Shown: positions 8,340 through 16,248 of the stretch, in pieces
Layout: each line of letters begins with the position of its first letter
Position numbering within the stretch: position 1 is the first letter of the stretch
Assembly: GCA_903919075.1 (NCBI GenBank)
Contig: CAIXGR010000016.1
Location: forward strand, 1-34,385
Source of the DNA: an uncultured Bacteroidota bacterium
GTDB lineage: Bacteria; Bacteroidota; Bacteroidia; Chitinophagales; LD1
Direction: 5' to 3'
Length of the DNA: 34,385 nt
Notes under the pieces: model-generated
What the model saw: the letters and a program-made list of their open reading frames with translations, nothing else
The model's database searches: none
Told to the model about the DNA's origin: nothing
Program-made: the position numbers and the translations under genes

Positions 8340-10240
8340 TATTTTGAGAATTTAAATCTCACGGTTCCTTCAAAATTTCTTCCGGGCATGGGGCGCTGAA
8401 CGTATGCCTGATATTGCTTATTGCTTAAATTGTTAGCCCGAAGAGATAGTCCTAATTCTACTGTTTTAAATACAAACTCTTTACCAATCTCGATATTGGA
8501 AATAAAGTAGCCGCTTAAAGATTGAGAATTATCGGTGGTTACATAAACCAGTCCGGTATATGTATTTACTGAGCGAATATAAAAACGTCGATACGCAAAT
8601 TGCATTCCCGCCGTAACGTTGTGATAAGGTAAATAAATTAGTTGCTTTCCCATTGATTGATCGGTGGGGGAGAGAGCATCAAGATTTGTAGTTTTGGTAA
8701 AAGTATATGAGGCATTAAAATGAAAAGTAAACTTTCGTGGGTTATCATCAATTGCATTGGTGAAATGAACACTAGCTTCTATGCCGCGTGAGAAAACACG
8801 CTTTAAGTTTTCAGCCTGCCAAATGTTGCCTGCCGGTGTCCATTGAATCCAGTTTTGAGCATAGATGTAAAAGTTTGAAACAGATACTTCTGCAATTTTT
8901 TTCCATGAATATTTGGCCTGTATTTCTTCGTTTAAAGATTTTTCTTCTTTTAAATTAAGGTTGCCACCCGGCACCCAATAGAGGTCGTTGAGAGTTGGGA
9001 AACGAAAGTTACGTGAAGCCATGATGCTGGCTGAGAAATGATGTTCATGCTTTAGTTTCGGTGAATAAGTAATGGAACCCTCCGGTGCGAATGCTGAAAG
9101 ATTATTATCCACCAAATCTTCTCTGAAGCCAGCATGGAAAATGAATATTTCTCGAAAGTAATAATCTCCGTAGCATCGTATGCCTTCTACATTTCTTGCT
9201 TTGTTGGAGCCATAATCCTTAATATTCGCTTGCTCGTGTTCGTAATTTACCTCGCCGTTTAGTGCCAGGTTGAAAGCAAACATATAAGAAACATTGAATT
9301 TGTTTCGTGATGCATAAGTTGTGCTTATCTCATCCAGCAACGCATTGGGGTCTTTGTAGCGCAAATAATCTTTCATCCACGCTGTTGTGAATTTGAGTTT
9401 TACGCCGTGGAAATTTCCTTTCCAATCCATCATTGCACGAATGGAATAATCATCCTGAGTTTGTGCACTGGTTGATTGGCTCATTAGTGGCGCTAATTGC
9501 CTGTTGACATTGGTAAACCAGCCGTAAAAATTTAGCTGCTGGTTGGCATTAATTTTAGCGTTGAATTGTTGCAAAACAGAAAGTTGCTTTACTGTTGCAT
9601 TGGTTTGATAAACTACAGGATTCCCTTCAGCGTAATTGTTGACATAAGGAAAATTATTTAAGCTGGTCAGATAAACAAATTTAGTGGAGCCTGAAAATTT
9701 TCCTTTTGCATATTGGGCATCTAATGCAGTATTGTATGTAGCAAAACTGCTGGCGCGAAATAAAACACCGATAGAGAATCCGCTATCGCGTTTTATTTCG
9801 TTATTCAAACGTAATATTCCACCTATGTTACCCTGATAACCGGTGCGCACTAATTGCAATTCATCTTGCGTAGCAATTAAAAATTGTGAAATATCTTGTT
9901 GGCCCAGAGAGGGGGAATTGAGGCGTATGCCGTTCCATTCTATAGAGGTTTGTTCGGCTGATGTGCCGCAAAACGATAAGGTTGCCAACCCACCGTTACC
10001 ATAGTTTTTTACGTGAACCGAAGAAAATTCGCTCAGTGCATCGCTTAGCCTTTCGCCTTGTCTGTATTTTAAATCGGTGAAAGGAGAGGTGTTGCTAACG
10101 TTATTTGTAAGGTGTTCGGTTTTTACAACTTCATTTAAGGCGATAGTATCTTTTCCTACCTTGCCCTCTAATTCCCCAAAAGGGGAACTGCCCCCGCGCA
10201 GGAAAGTGAAAAGTAAGATAAATACTAATGTCGTTTTCAT
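8339..10240 (-). CDS. btuB: TonB-dependent outer-membrane cobalamin receptor
   Basis: A 633-residue receptor. After the signal sequence, residues about 35-165 form the plug domain: DTIALNEVV is a TonB-box-like segment, RQGERLSDALSEFSSVHVKN and GGLATLSFCGTSAEQTSIEW are plug motifs, and QLVRTGYQGNIGGILRLNN ends it. The rest consists of alternating aromatic-rich beta strands of a barrel. The gene overlaps the preceding gene in ATGA and the following one in TAATG. The N-terminus is odd: residues about 15-27 (RGGSSPFGELEGK) are encoded by a dispersed palindromic repeat, which lies just where signal cleavage should occur. Cobalamin specificity comes from the upstream riboswitch and neighbours. Confidence 0.88.
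   Translation of the reverse strand: MKTTLVFILLFTFLRGGSSPFGELEGKVGKDTIALNEVVKTEHLTNNVSNTSPFTDLKYRQGERLSDALSEFSSVHVKNYGNGGLATLSFCGTSAEQTSIEWNGIRLNSPSLGQQDISQFLIATQDELQLVRTGYQGNIGGILRLNNEIKRDSGFSIGVLFRASSFATYNTALDAQYAKGKFSGSTKFVYLTSLNNFPYVNNYAEGNPVVYQTNATVKQLSVLQQFNAKINANQQLNFYGWFTNVNRQLAPLMSQSTSAQTQDDYSIRAMMDWKGNFHGVKLKFTTAWMKDYLRYKDPNALLDEISTTYASRNKFNVSYMFAFNLALNGEVNYEHEQANIKDYGSNKARNVEGIRCYGDYYFREIFIFHAGFREDLVDNNLSAFAPEGSITYSPKLKHEHHFSASIMASRNFRFPTLNDLYWVPGGNLNLKEEKSLNEEIQAKYSWKKIAEVSVSNFYIYAQNWIQWTPAGNIWQAENLKRVFSRGIEASVHFTNAIDDNPRKFTFHFNASYTFTKTTNLDALSPTDQSMGKQLIYLPYHNVTAGMQFAYRRFYIRSVNTYTGLVYVTTDNSQSLSGYFISNIEIGKEFVFKTVELGLSLRANNLSNKQYQAYVQRPMPGRNFEGTVRFKFSK
10157..10198. repeat. Palindromic repeat, family A copy 2, inside the btuB coding sequence
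   Basis: The core hairpin is TTCCCC-AAAA-GGGGAA (10172-10187). Ends and order (TACC, CCCTCT, TCCC, AAAAGGG, CCCCGCG) match the intergenic copy at 2223-2290, which has an extra inner palindrome. The frame of btuB reads straight through it. Confidence 0.7.
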
Positions 10241-11256
10241 TCAACAATTAATTTTAAATTGAAGTTTGTGTTTACTGCAGTTGCATTGATAAAATATATT
10301 CCGGGACTTAATGAAGATGTATTGATACTTATAGAATTATTTGAATGTAATGCTATCTCTTTCCCTTGTTTTACTACCCTGCCACTTAAATCATAAGCCA
10401 CTACATTGTTTAACCGGTTATCTGATTCTATAAAAACTGTGTTGCCTTGTTTTACCGGATTGGGATAAATCACAGTCTTTGTATCTGAAATATTGCTTAT
10501 TGCGTTTGGGGCTTTTGCATTTATAACACCAACTGCATCAAGATCGAAGCCACCCGAGGGGAAAGCTGTTGGCCAGGGGTCGTTAATTATATTACCTTTT
10601 GAATCGTAGGTGGCGTATAACGGATTAATACTTCCTACTACATCAATAATGCGCAAATGAGTAACGTTATTAATATCCAATCCAACTGAATCTGCGAGTT
10701 CTTCCAAATCGAAAGGAGTGCCGTAGTTGGCTTTATACTTGCCGGCCAAGTTGTTTATTTGTCCGCCATCTATTGGTATAAATGACGCTATTTGCATACT
10801 GTCCTGAACATGTGATTCGGATGGAAAGCGGAAAAAGTGAATACCGTCGGAACTTACTTCAACAAAACCTAATTCCAGAAAGGCGAGGTTGGAATCATTG
10901 GTCATAAAACCATTTTCGAATATGGCAAAATCAAATCCCTCGCCATTATAAATTGCATTATTAAATGTAACTGTTGCTATACCGCCATCGCCAAGGCTAA
11001 CAACGCTTCCATCCGGTGCACCCATAGCACTTGTATCTGCCCCAGCACTTGCATAACCTAGCGATGAATTGGCTATATTAATAAAGCCACGCTGAACAAT
11101 ACAACCCGTTGCCCATTCGGTAAAGGCCGATGAATCGGCAGGCATTGCGGTGCTACCCGGTAGGCCCGCTACCGGTTCAAATTGCGATTGTGCAGTATTA
11201 AAGAAAAGCAACACCGCAACTGCCTGAAAGAAAAATTTTCTGGCGAAGCAAAACAT
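10237..11256 (-). CDS. T9SS-sorted surface protein of the B12 operon
   Basis: About 339 residues. Start chosen at ATG 11256 rather than TTG 11265 because a strong signal peptide (FFFQAVAVLLFFNTAQSQ) follows at once. The main domain (to about residue 245) is beta-rich with GAPDGSVVSLGDGGIATVTF, GEGFDFAIFENGF, LELGFVEVSSDGIHFFRFP, VTHLRIIDVVGSI and FPSGGFDLDAVGVIN. Proteins of this look occur in Bacteroidota surface loci, but I do not know a proven function. The last 75 residues are a type A T9SS tail (VIYPNPVKQGN, VAYDLSGRVVKQG, LSPGIYFINA). It lies between the BtuH-like gene and btuB and ends in an ATGA overlap with btuB, so a role in surface B12 capture is a reasonable inference. Confidence 0.8.
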   Translation of the reverse strand: MFCFARKFFFQAVAVLLFFNTAQSQFEPVAGLPGSTAMPADSSAFTEWATGCIVQRGFINIANSSLGYASAGADTSAMGAPDGSVVSLGDGGIATVTFNNAIYNGEGFDFAIFENGFMTNDSNLAFLELGFVEVSSDGIHFFRFPSESHVQDSMQIASFIPIDGGQINNLAGKYKANYGTPFDLEELADSVGLDINNVTHLRIIDVVGSINPLYATYDSKGNIINDPWPTAFPSGGFDLDAVGVINAKAPNAISNISDTKTVIYPNPVKQGNTVFIESDNRLNNVVAYDLSGRVVKQGKEIALHSNNSISINTSSLSPGIYFINATAVNTNFNLKLIVE

Positions 11257-11267
11257 ACTGAACAAGT

Positions 11268-12512
11268 TTACTGTTTAGTAATTTTCGCAATGGTTGAGCC
11301 TTCTGCCGAAATTAATTTGATTAGATATGTCCCAGCAGCAAGGCTGCAAGCATTTATCTCAGTATTAGTTTCAACAGGATTGCATGATACCTCTTTTATT
11401 AAGCGCCCTTCTAAATCATACATTCTAATTTCTTTGGTGCCCGATTTATGAGATATGAAAAATGAATTGCTGAACGGGTTTGGATAGATTCTATTTTCGA
11501 ATGAAGCAATTGCACTGACACCTGTTAATCCGGTAACGTTTATTGCTATTTGTGCCGTGTCGCATTGGTTGTCAATATCGCAAACACTGTATGTAATTAT
11601 ATCTTGTGCCACAACCCCTATAGTAGGTATGTACCAAATGTTATTGGCCGAATCAACTAAAGCCGAAGCGCCATCAATGGTTGGGCCGTTAATCAGATGC
11701 ACGGTAAGAAGAACATTGAAAGAATCAACAGTGTAATTGCTGATTACATTGATAAGTGTGTCTTGTTCGTAATTAATAGTTATCGAGCCATCAGACACCA
11801 CGGGTGCCGGATTTGAGCGATCGGCAGTTGTAAAATTATCGATACAGAAATATGCGGGGGTGTTCATTCCATATTGGCTATTATCGGTTGATGACAAATG
11901 GAAAATAATGCTATCTGCATTGCCTAAGGTACTTAAGTTAACCCACTGCCAGGTTTTTAGTATGTAGTTTTGTGTAGTATCTGCAAACCTGAAATCAGCT
12001 AAATAAAAATCTACTGAATCATTTTTGAGAACGCCGTTATACCATGCTTTGGCTGTAAGTTTAAGCCAATCGTTCGGGCCGAATTTTTTTGCAAAAGCAT
12101 CACCATTCAACATGCTTAAATAATCGAGGGTGGCGTTGGTTACATAAAAGCCTGCCGCCATTCCACCGGTGGCAGTGCCGGTAAGATAAATTTTCGCATT
12201 ACCATATTCGTCAGCAACTGCATAATTCCCGGAACCACCGTAACCTGCGGCTGTAATAGCGCTATATTGATTGCCGTAACCGGGTGTAGTGCTATCGCTC
12301 ATGTTTGAATATGAAAAGCCGCTCCATGCCTGGTAGGTGGTATCATAAGAATTAGCGAAACGGGCATTTCCACTATTAAAGCCACCGGATAAATCTGACC
12401 CGTTCCAAAAAGTATCTGGCACCAGTGCAAGGTTTTCGAAAGTGGCAACGGTTTGTGCCTGTGATAAGAAAGCGATAAAAATCGCTGCAAAAATCAGGTT
12501 GATTTTTTTCAT
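11268..12512 (-). CDS. BtuH-like DUF4465 surface protein with T9SS tail
   Basis: The first gene of the B12 operon, 414 residues. A signal peptide (to about residue 19) is followed by a DUF4465-type domain (about 20-230): PDTFWNGSDLSGGFNSGNA, WSGFSYSNMSD, TPGYGNQYSAITAAGYGGSG, AGFYVTNATLDYLSMLNGDA, FAKKFGPNDWLKLTAKAW and CIDNFTTAD. Next comes an Ig-like linker (about 235-330) and a type A T9SS sorting domain (RIYPNPFSNSFFIS, MYDLEGRLIKEV, AGTYLIKLI). From memory, the B12-binding surface protein BtuH of gut Bacteroides belongs to this domain family. Here the protein is not a lipoprotein but T9SS-exported. The start ATG at 12512 lies about 110 bases after the riboswitch. B12 binding is inferred. 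Confidence 0.82.
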   Translation of the reverse strand: MKKINLIFAAIFIAFLSQAQTVATFENLALVPDTFWNGSDLSGGFNSGNARFANSYDTTYQAWSGFSYSNMSDSTTPGYGNQYSAITAAGYGGSGNYAVADEYGNAKIYLTGTATGGMAAGFYVTNATLDYLSMLNGDAFAKKFGPNDWLKLTAKAWYNGVLKNDSVDFYLADFRFADTTQNYILKTWQWVNLSTLGNADSIIFHLSSTDNSQYGMNTPAYFCIDNFTTADRSNPAPVVSDGSITINYEQDTLINVISNYTVDSFNVLLTVHLINGPTIDGASALVDSANNIWYIPTIGVVAQDIITYSVCDIDNQCDTAQIAINVTGLTGVSAIASFENRIYPNPFSNSFFISHKSGTKEIRMYDLEGRLIKEVSCNPVETNTEINACSLAAGTYLIKLISAEGSTIAKITKQ

Positions 12513-12622
12513 GAATTCAATTTTTTTAATGTTTGAAAAAATCGCCCCGAAAATGAAAGAAGGAAAAGAAACGGAATTAAGTTTCGATTCACGGCTTTTC
12601 TTCCCGAAAGCTTGAAAATTAT

Positions 12623-12820
12623 TTGTAAAGGCAGGTCTTCTGGTTTTCCCGATTCTTGTATCCTTCCCATCTGGCGAATGCCGGACAGTGGATGATGTAT
12701 TTACAAGAATTCATCCCGCAATTAAGCGGAACGGGATTACAGCAGCGGGTACTACTCCTGAATTTCACAGGATTCCCTATTAAGGCTATTCATTTTAACA
12801 TGAATAACGCCACCTTTAAC
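12623..12820 (-). promoter_or_regulatory. Cobalamin riboswitch (B12 element)
   Basis: Read on the minus strand, the conserved core appears in order. P1 5' side is GTTAAAGG near 12820; a hairpin GCGTTATTCA/TGAATAGC follows; then AATAGGGAAT, GTGAAATTCAGGA, the hallmark GTACCCGCTGCTGTAAT, CCACTG, GGGAAGG, and the B12 box AACCAGAAGACCTGCC with CCTTTAC closing P1 at about 12624. It sits in the leader of the seven-gene B12 operon and should lower expression when adenosylcobalamin or a related cobalamin is plentiful. I see no strong intrinsic terminator between it and the first ATG, so control may be at translation initiation or by an unseen structure. Confidence 0.92.
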
Positions 12821-12824
12821 TATG

Positions 12825-12857
12825 CAAAGGAAATTATTTATTTTCAACCGCCAAAAA
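12825..12857 (-). promoter_or_regulatory. Candidate Bacteroidota promoter of the B12 operon
   Basis: On the minus strand, TTTTTG (12852-12857) lies 19 bases before TTCCTTTG (12825-12832). This is close to the Bacteroidota primary-sigma pattern of TTG and TAnnTTTG with about 19-21 bases between; the -7 box has one mismatch. The expected transcript start, a few bases further, coincides with the first base of the riboswitch P1 stem, which supports the call. Confidence 0.5.
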
Positions 12858-12897
12858 TGTAGCCAATAATAATTTTTAAACTTGGCGTTAAATAGAA

Positions 12898-13209
12898 ATG
12901 AGAAAGTACTTATTTGTTTTTTGTGTAGTTGTTTTAGTAGCTATAGCTGGCTGTAAGAAAGTTTGTTATCAGTGTACCCAATACTGTGCTTATTGTGTTA
13001 ATACCAACGATTCATCCGTTGCTTATAAAGTTTGTGCAACCAACGGGCAGGGAAATGCACACGTTAATGCTGTTTTAACCGCTTATCAGGATTCGGGGTA
13101 TGTGTGCAATTTGCTAAGCCAGCAAACTGATATTTGCGATACCAAAAATGGGATTGATAAAGCCATAACCTATTTTGAGCAAGAGAATTATTATTGTAAT
13201 GCAAAATAA
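12898..13209 (+). CDS. Small cysteine-rich lipoprotein, unknown function
   Basis: A 103-residue protein. The signal is MRKYLFVFCVVVLVAIAGC, with lipobox AIAGC (Cys19). The mature part is rich in cysteine (CYQCTQYCAYC near the start, and single cysteines near residues 46, 70, 79 and 101), suggesting disulfides or metal binding outside the cytoplasm. I do not recognise the family. It is divergent from the B12 operon, and its start lies 78 bases from the riboswitch edge. No link to B12 or sterols can be shown. Confidence 0.75.
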   Translation: MRKYLFVFCVVVLVAIAGCKKVCYQCTQYCAYCVNTNDSSVAYKVCATNGQGNAHVNAVLTAYQDSGYVCNLLSQQTDICDTKNGIDKAITYFEQENYYCNAK

Positions 13210-13276
13210 TGTTAGTGTTGCCAGGTTTGTTTGGCCCTTATACACTCTAACTCCCTAAAGGCTAAACCACTGTTTT

Positions 13277-14659
13277 TTAAAATACGAATCCGGCTATCTT
13301 AAAAACTGTTCGGGTTGTAACGCTCGGATTTTCGTTCATTACAAGAGGGCTTACAATATTTACCGCTGATTTGAGCATTCTATACGAACGCCCTATTTTT
13401 GAAGGGGTAGGGAAGGGTTTTATAATATTGCCTATACCAAAAAAGGCTACTGCAAAAAAATGTTTCAGCAATAAATCAACATCACGAGTGTTGGCAGATA
13501 AAATAGATACCGGTTCGTTGGCATACAAGCCGCCGCGTTGCATGTAACCATAGCACGCTACTTTTAAATCTTCATTTTTCATTACACCGTATAGTGCATC
13601 GGCTAAAATATTAATTGTTGCATTTTGTTTGTGGCGCGATTGGTAAAACTCTTTTACCGTGTCATCTATTACCGCAACATTTTTGAATGGATAAATATTG
13701 ATGAGCTTGTCTCCCAAATTTTTAATATCGGTGAAAGCCGCTGTCATGCCTCCACCGGTTAAGGGGTGGCGCATGTTTAATGAATCGCCAATTAATGCAG
13801 CACCGGGTTTGAATATAGGGGTGGCTGGTATTAGGTGATTTGGCATTACTTTAAATTTACCTTCTTCCACTGCTGCTTTAAATGAGGGAAGAATTTGCGG
13901 CGGCATTTGCGGCGCGATGGTATTGTTCAGGTAGTCTAATAACTCTGGCGACTTGCGTGGTGCCTCGGGCGAAGGAAAGTCTATTAGAATACGTGTTTCA
14001 GTAGTGGAGATAGGATAAACTAAGCAAGGCGACGGTTTAGCAACAATTACATGGCCAAAGTTTTTGTAGGGTAGGTCGCAATTTTTAAGTACCATGCCTA
14101 AAAAATAGCTGCTTACCTTTTTTACGTTTTTTGAAAGTCCTTCGCGGAAAATTGAAAACATGCCGTCGGAAACAAGGGTAAGGCTGGCTTCAACTATTCT
14201 TTCATCATCATCTTTTTTAGCTATATATTTTACACCGGTTACTCTTCCGTTTGCTTCAACTAACTCTGTTGCGCTTCCTTCGAAAACAGTTACATTGGGT
14301 AGGTTAAGAATGTATTCGCGGATTCTTTGAAGAAACTTGCCATTACGAAAACCCCGACCGGTGAGCAATTTTCCATTTGCAGTTGGATATGAAATTTTGA
14401 AATTCCCATCATTCATAAAAAGCCCGTAGCCTTCCACCGGTTGTGCATCGAATCCTTCCAGCACAGCTTCCAATCCCATTTCTTGTAGTTTTATTACGCC
14501 ACCGGGTTGTAATAATTCGCCGATGATGCGTTCCTGCTCGGCAAGGCTTTTTTCTATTACGGCTACATTTAATCCGTTTTTACCTAAGTATGCGGCTAAA
14601 ACGCCACCGGCTACTCCGGCACCTATAATACATACATCAAATTTTTTTGTTACGCTCAT
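13277..14659 (-). CDS. sqmo: Squalene monooxygenase (squalene epoxidase)
   Basis: A 460-residue FAD-dependent monooxygenase of the eukaryotic squalene epoxidase type, converting squalene to (S)-2,3-oxidosqualene with O2. The FAD-binding GAGVAG is at residues 13-18 and the Glu after the second strand lies in VAVIEKSL. The segment RIIGELLQPGGVIKLQEMGL and DAQPVEGYGLFMNDG are squalene-epoxidase hallmarks. The DG motif LVSDGMFS is near residue 165, and the second FAD motif IGDSLNMRHPLTGGGMT at 290-306 is nearly as in animals and fungi. The N-terminal anchor helix of animal enzymes is absent, but hydrophobic C-terminal segments like the eukaryotic membrane-associated ones remain (from about residue 396). 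It is 151 bases downstream of squalene synthase, same strand. Start ATG 14659. Confidence 0.93.
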   Translation of the reverse strand: MSVTKKFDVCIIGAGVAGGVLAAYLGKNGLNVAVIEKSLAEQERIIGELLQPGGVIKLQEMGLEAVLEGFDAQPVEGYGLFMNDGNFKISYPTANGKLLTGRGFRNGKFLQRIREYILNLPNVTVFEGSATELVEANGRVTGVKYIAKKDDDERIVEASLTLVSDGMFSIFREGLSKNVKKVSSYFLGMVLKNCDLPYKNFGHVIVAKPSPCLVYPISTTETRILIDFPSPEAPRKSPELLDYLNNTIAPQMPPQILPSFKAAVEEGKFKVMPNHLIPATPIFKPGAALIGDSLNMRHPLTGGGMTAAFTDIKNLGDKLINIYPFKNVAVIDDTVKEFYQSRHKQNATINILADALYGVMKNEDLKVACYGYMQRGGLYANEPVSILSANTRDVDLLLKHFFAVAFFGIGNIIKPFPTPSKIGRSYRMLKSAVNIVSPLVMNENPSVTTRTVFKIAGFVF

Positions 14660-14810
14660 TTCAATTTTTGCTTTTTTGTTCGCAGTTCCTCATGCTTAGT
14701 TAAATTAGCTAATTACAAATTGCAAGGCCCAAATATAAAGAACTATACACCCGTTTTAAAAACAGGCGATAACAGGGGAATAAAAAGGGGGAAATGAGTG
14801 GATGTTTGAA

Positions 14811-16007
14811 TTAGAACAATATTGTTTGTTCAATATTACTTTTTTTAGGAGGCGCAGTTTGATTATACTTTATATCATCTAAAGCCTCAGTAATTCTATT
14901 TAAGCGTTTTTTAGTAAGTGTGTAGTTAGGGTCGGCAGTGTTCAGCTTTTTACGGATGCCACTTGCAAATTTTTCCATCGATATCCTTACACTTTCCATA
15001 TCGTTGGTGTAAAGCATCAATTTTGCAGCTATACCTTTTCTTATTTTAACTACCTCGGTAAATACATCAGGGTTGTTGTAAATTTTTGCCAGCGTTGCCA
15101 TTGCCATTACCTGTGGTATAGCGCAAAAACGGAATATCTGTTTATCCTGAATCATGCTTAAATACTTCAAGCAGTATTCTGCCTGTTCAAGCGCATCAGT
15201 AACTAATTCATTGATACAAGCCAGCGATTCGGATGATGCAGGGCTTTTCTGCAATTCTTCAAGCCGCTCGGCGTATTTGCCCCAAATTTGTTTAGGCCAG
15301 AAGGTTCTGCTTAAACTTAAATCCTCGTAATAATCGCGAGCGATGTTGGTTTTTTGAAGCAGTAGGCCCATGCTGTTAGCCAGTTCGTATTCTTCTTTAA
15401 GTTGTGGTGATTCTAAGCCCGATGCTGAAAATAAAGAGGAGAGGCCTATTCCTACCAAACCTGCCACATAGTAACAGTAATCGTTATAATCTTCAAGGGT
15501 TACTATTTTGCGTTCGGCGTAATCGGCCATGCCGTTGCCCATTTTTTTGCAAATATCAGCTATAACCACCCGGTAACTTTCATCAAGTGCCAAATAAACG
15601 TTAATTACCTTATGGAAGTTCTCCAATAAAATGCGGTAATCATGTGCATCGCCAACGTTTTTAATATTCCAACCATTTTCGTTTAATTTTTGGTGAAAAT
15701 TGCGCAGAAGGGGAAGCCTGAGGGATGCATCATAATTCATATCATCTTCTACAGAATCTAAGCCCCTCAACACCAAATAAAATATGCAAACAGGGTCTTT
15801 TAACTGCTCGGGAAGTTGTTGAATAACAATGGCAAACGAACGAGATACCCGGTTAAGAGCGGCATAACAAAAATCGCGGTCGTTTAACTCGGTTGCAAGT
15901 TTATCAAGAGGCTGTTTATCATCTTGTATGGTGTTACTTAGCTTAATTTTAACCATAGCTAAAACTTCGGAGGGACGATGTGCAGATTTTAATAAGTCTG
16001 TAATCAT
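14811..16007 (-). CDS. sqs: Squalene synthase, eukaryotic (FDFT1/ERG9) type
   Basis: Joins two farnesyl diphosphates via presqualene diphosphate and reduces the product to squalene with NADPH. I chose ATG 16007 (398 residues) over TTG 16076 because the protein from there aligns with the start of the animal enzyme (HRPSEVLAMVKIKL against its HPEEFYNLVRFRI). With that numbering the first Asp-rich motif DSVEDD is at 84-89 and the second, DYYED, at 225-229. Other hallmarks are SRSFAIVIQQLP, CIFYLVLRGLD, YVAGLVGIGLSSLFSAS, ANSMGLLLQKTNIARDY and FCAIPQVMAMATLA. These match the one-protein eukaryotic class rather than the HpnC/HpnD/HpnE route common in bacteria. The C-terminal membrane anchor of animal and fungal forms is missing. 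Confidence 0.93.
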   Translation of the reverse strand: MITDLLKSAHRPSEVLAMVKIKLSNTIQDDKQPLDKLATELNDRDFCYAALNRVSRSFAIVIQQLPEQLKDPVCIFYLVLRGLDSVEDDMNYDASLRLPLLRNFHQKLNENGWNIKNVGDAHDYRILLENFHKVINVYLALDESYRVVIADICKKMGNGMADYAERKIVTLEDYNDYCYYVAGLVGIGLSSLFSASGLESPQLKEEYELANSMGLLLQKTNIARDYYEDLSLSRTFWPKQIWGKYAERLEELQKSPASSESLACINELVTDALEQAEYCLKYLSMIQDKQIFRFCAIPQVMAMATLAKIYNNPDVFTEVVKIRKGIAAKLMLYTNDMESVRISMEKFASGIRKKLNTADPNYTLTKKRLNRITEALDDIKYNQTAPPKKSNIEQTILF

Positions 16008-16180
16008 TTTTTGAAGTTTTTGTTTAAGGCGAATTTTAATAAAGCCAAAGTAATAACGAATTTCGCGCAAATACAATGCGCGGCTTTGGCAAAATTGTGT
16101 GCAAGATTAACAATAAAAACGGATATTTACTATAAATAGCTGATACTTATAATGTTAATAGAACAGAACCCCTTGGTTTA

Positions 16181-16188
16181 TAGGTTTG
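16181..16188 (+). promoter_or_regulatory. Candidate -7 box for the oxidosqualene cyclase gene
   Basis: TAGGTTTG matches the Bacteroidota TAnnTTTG element, 60 bases before the cyclase ATG in the 241-base divergent gap. The region about 20 bases upstream has only a weak TTG-like match (TGTTAA), so this is tentative. Confidence 0.3.
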
Positions 16189-16248
16189 AATTTGAACTTA
16201 ATATGTTGAAAATATTATCTTAGTTAACTGAATTTTAACCATAGCATT

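Noticed and set aside
4372-10240. Heme or siderophore uptake operon
   Set aside because: The ABC genes alone would allow this, but the cobalamin riboswitch and the BtuG/BtuH-like genes point to B12.
12656-12862. A 68-codon open frame on the plus strand
   Set aside because: It runs antisense through the cobalamin riboswitch, whose conserved core explains the sequence.
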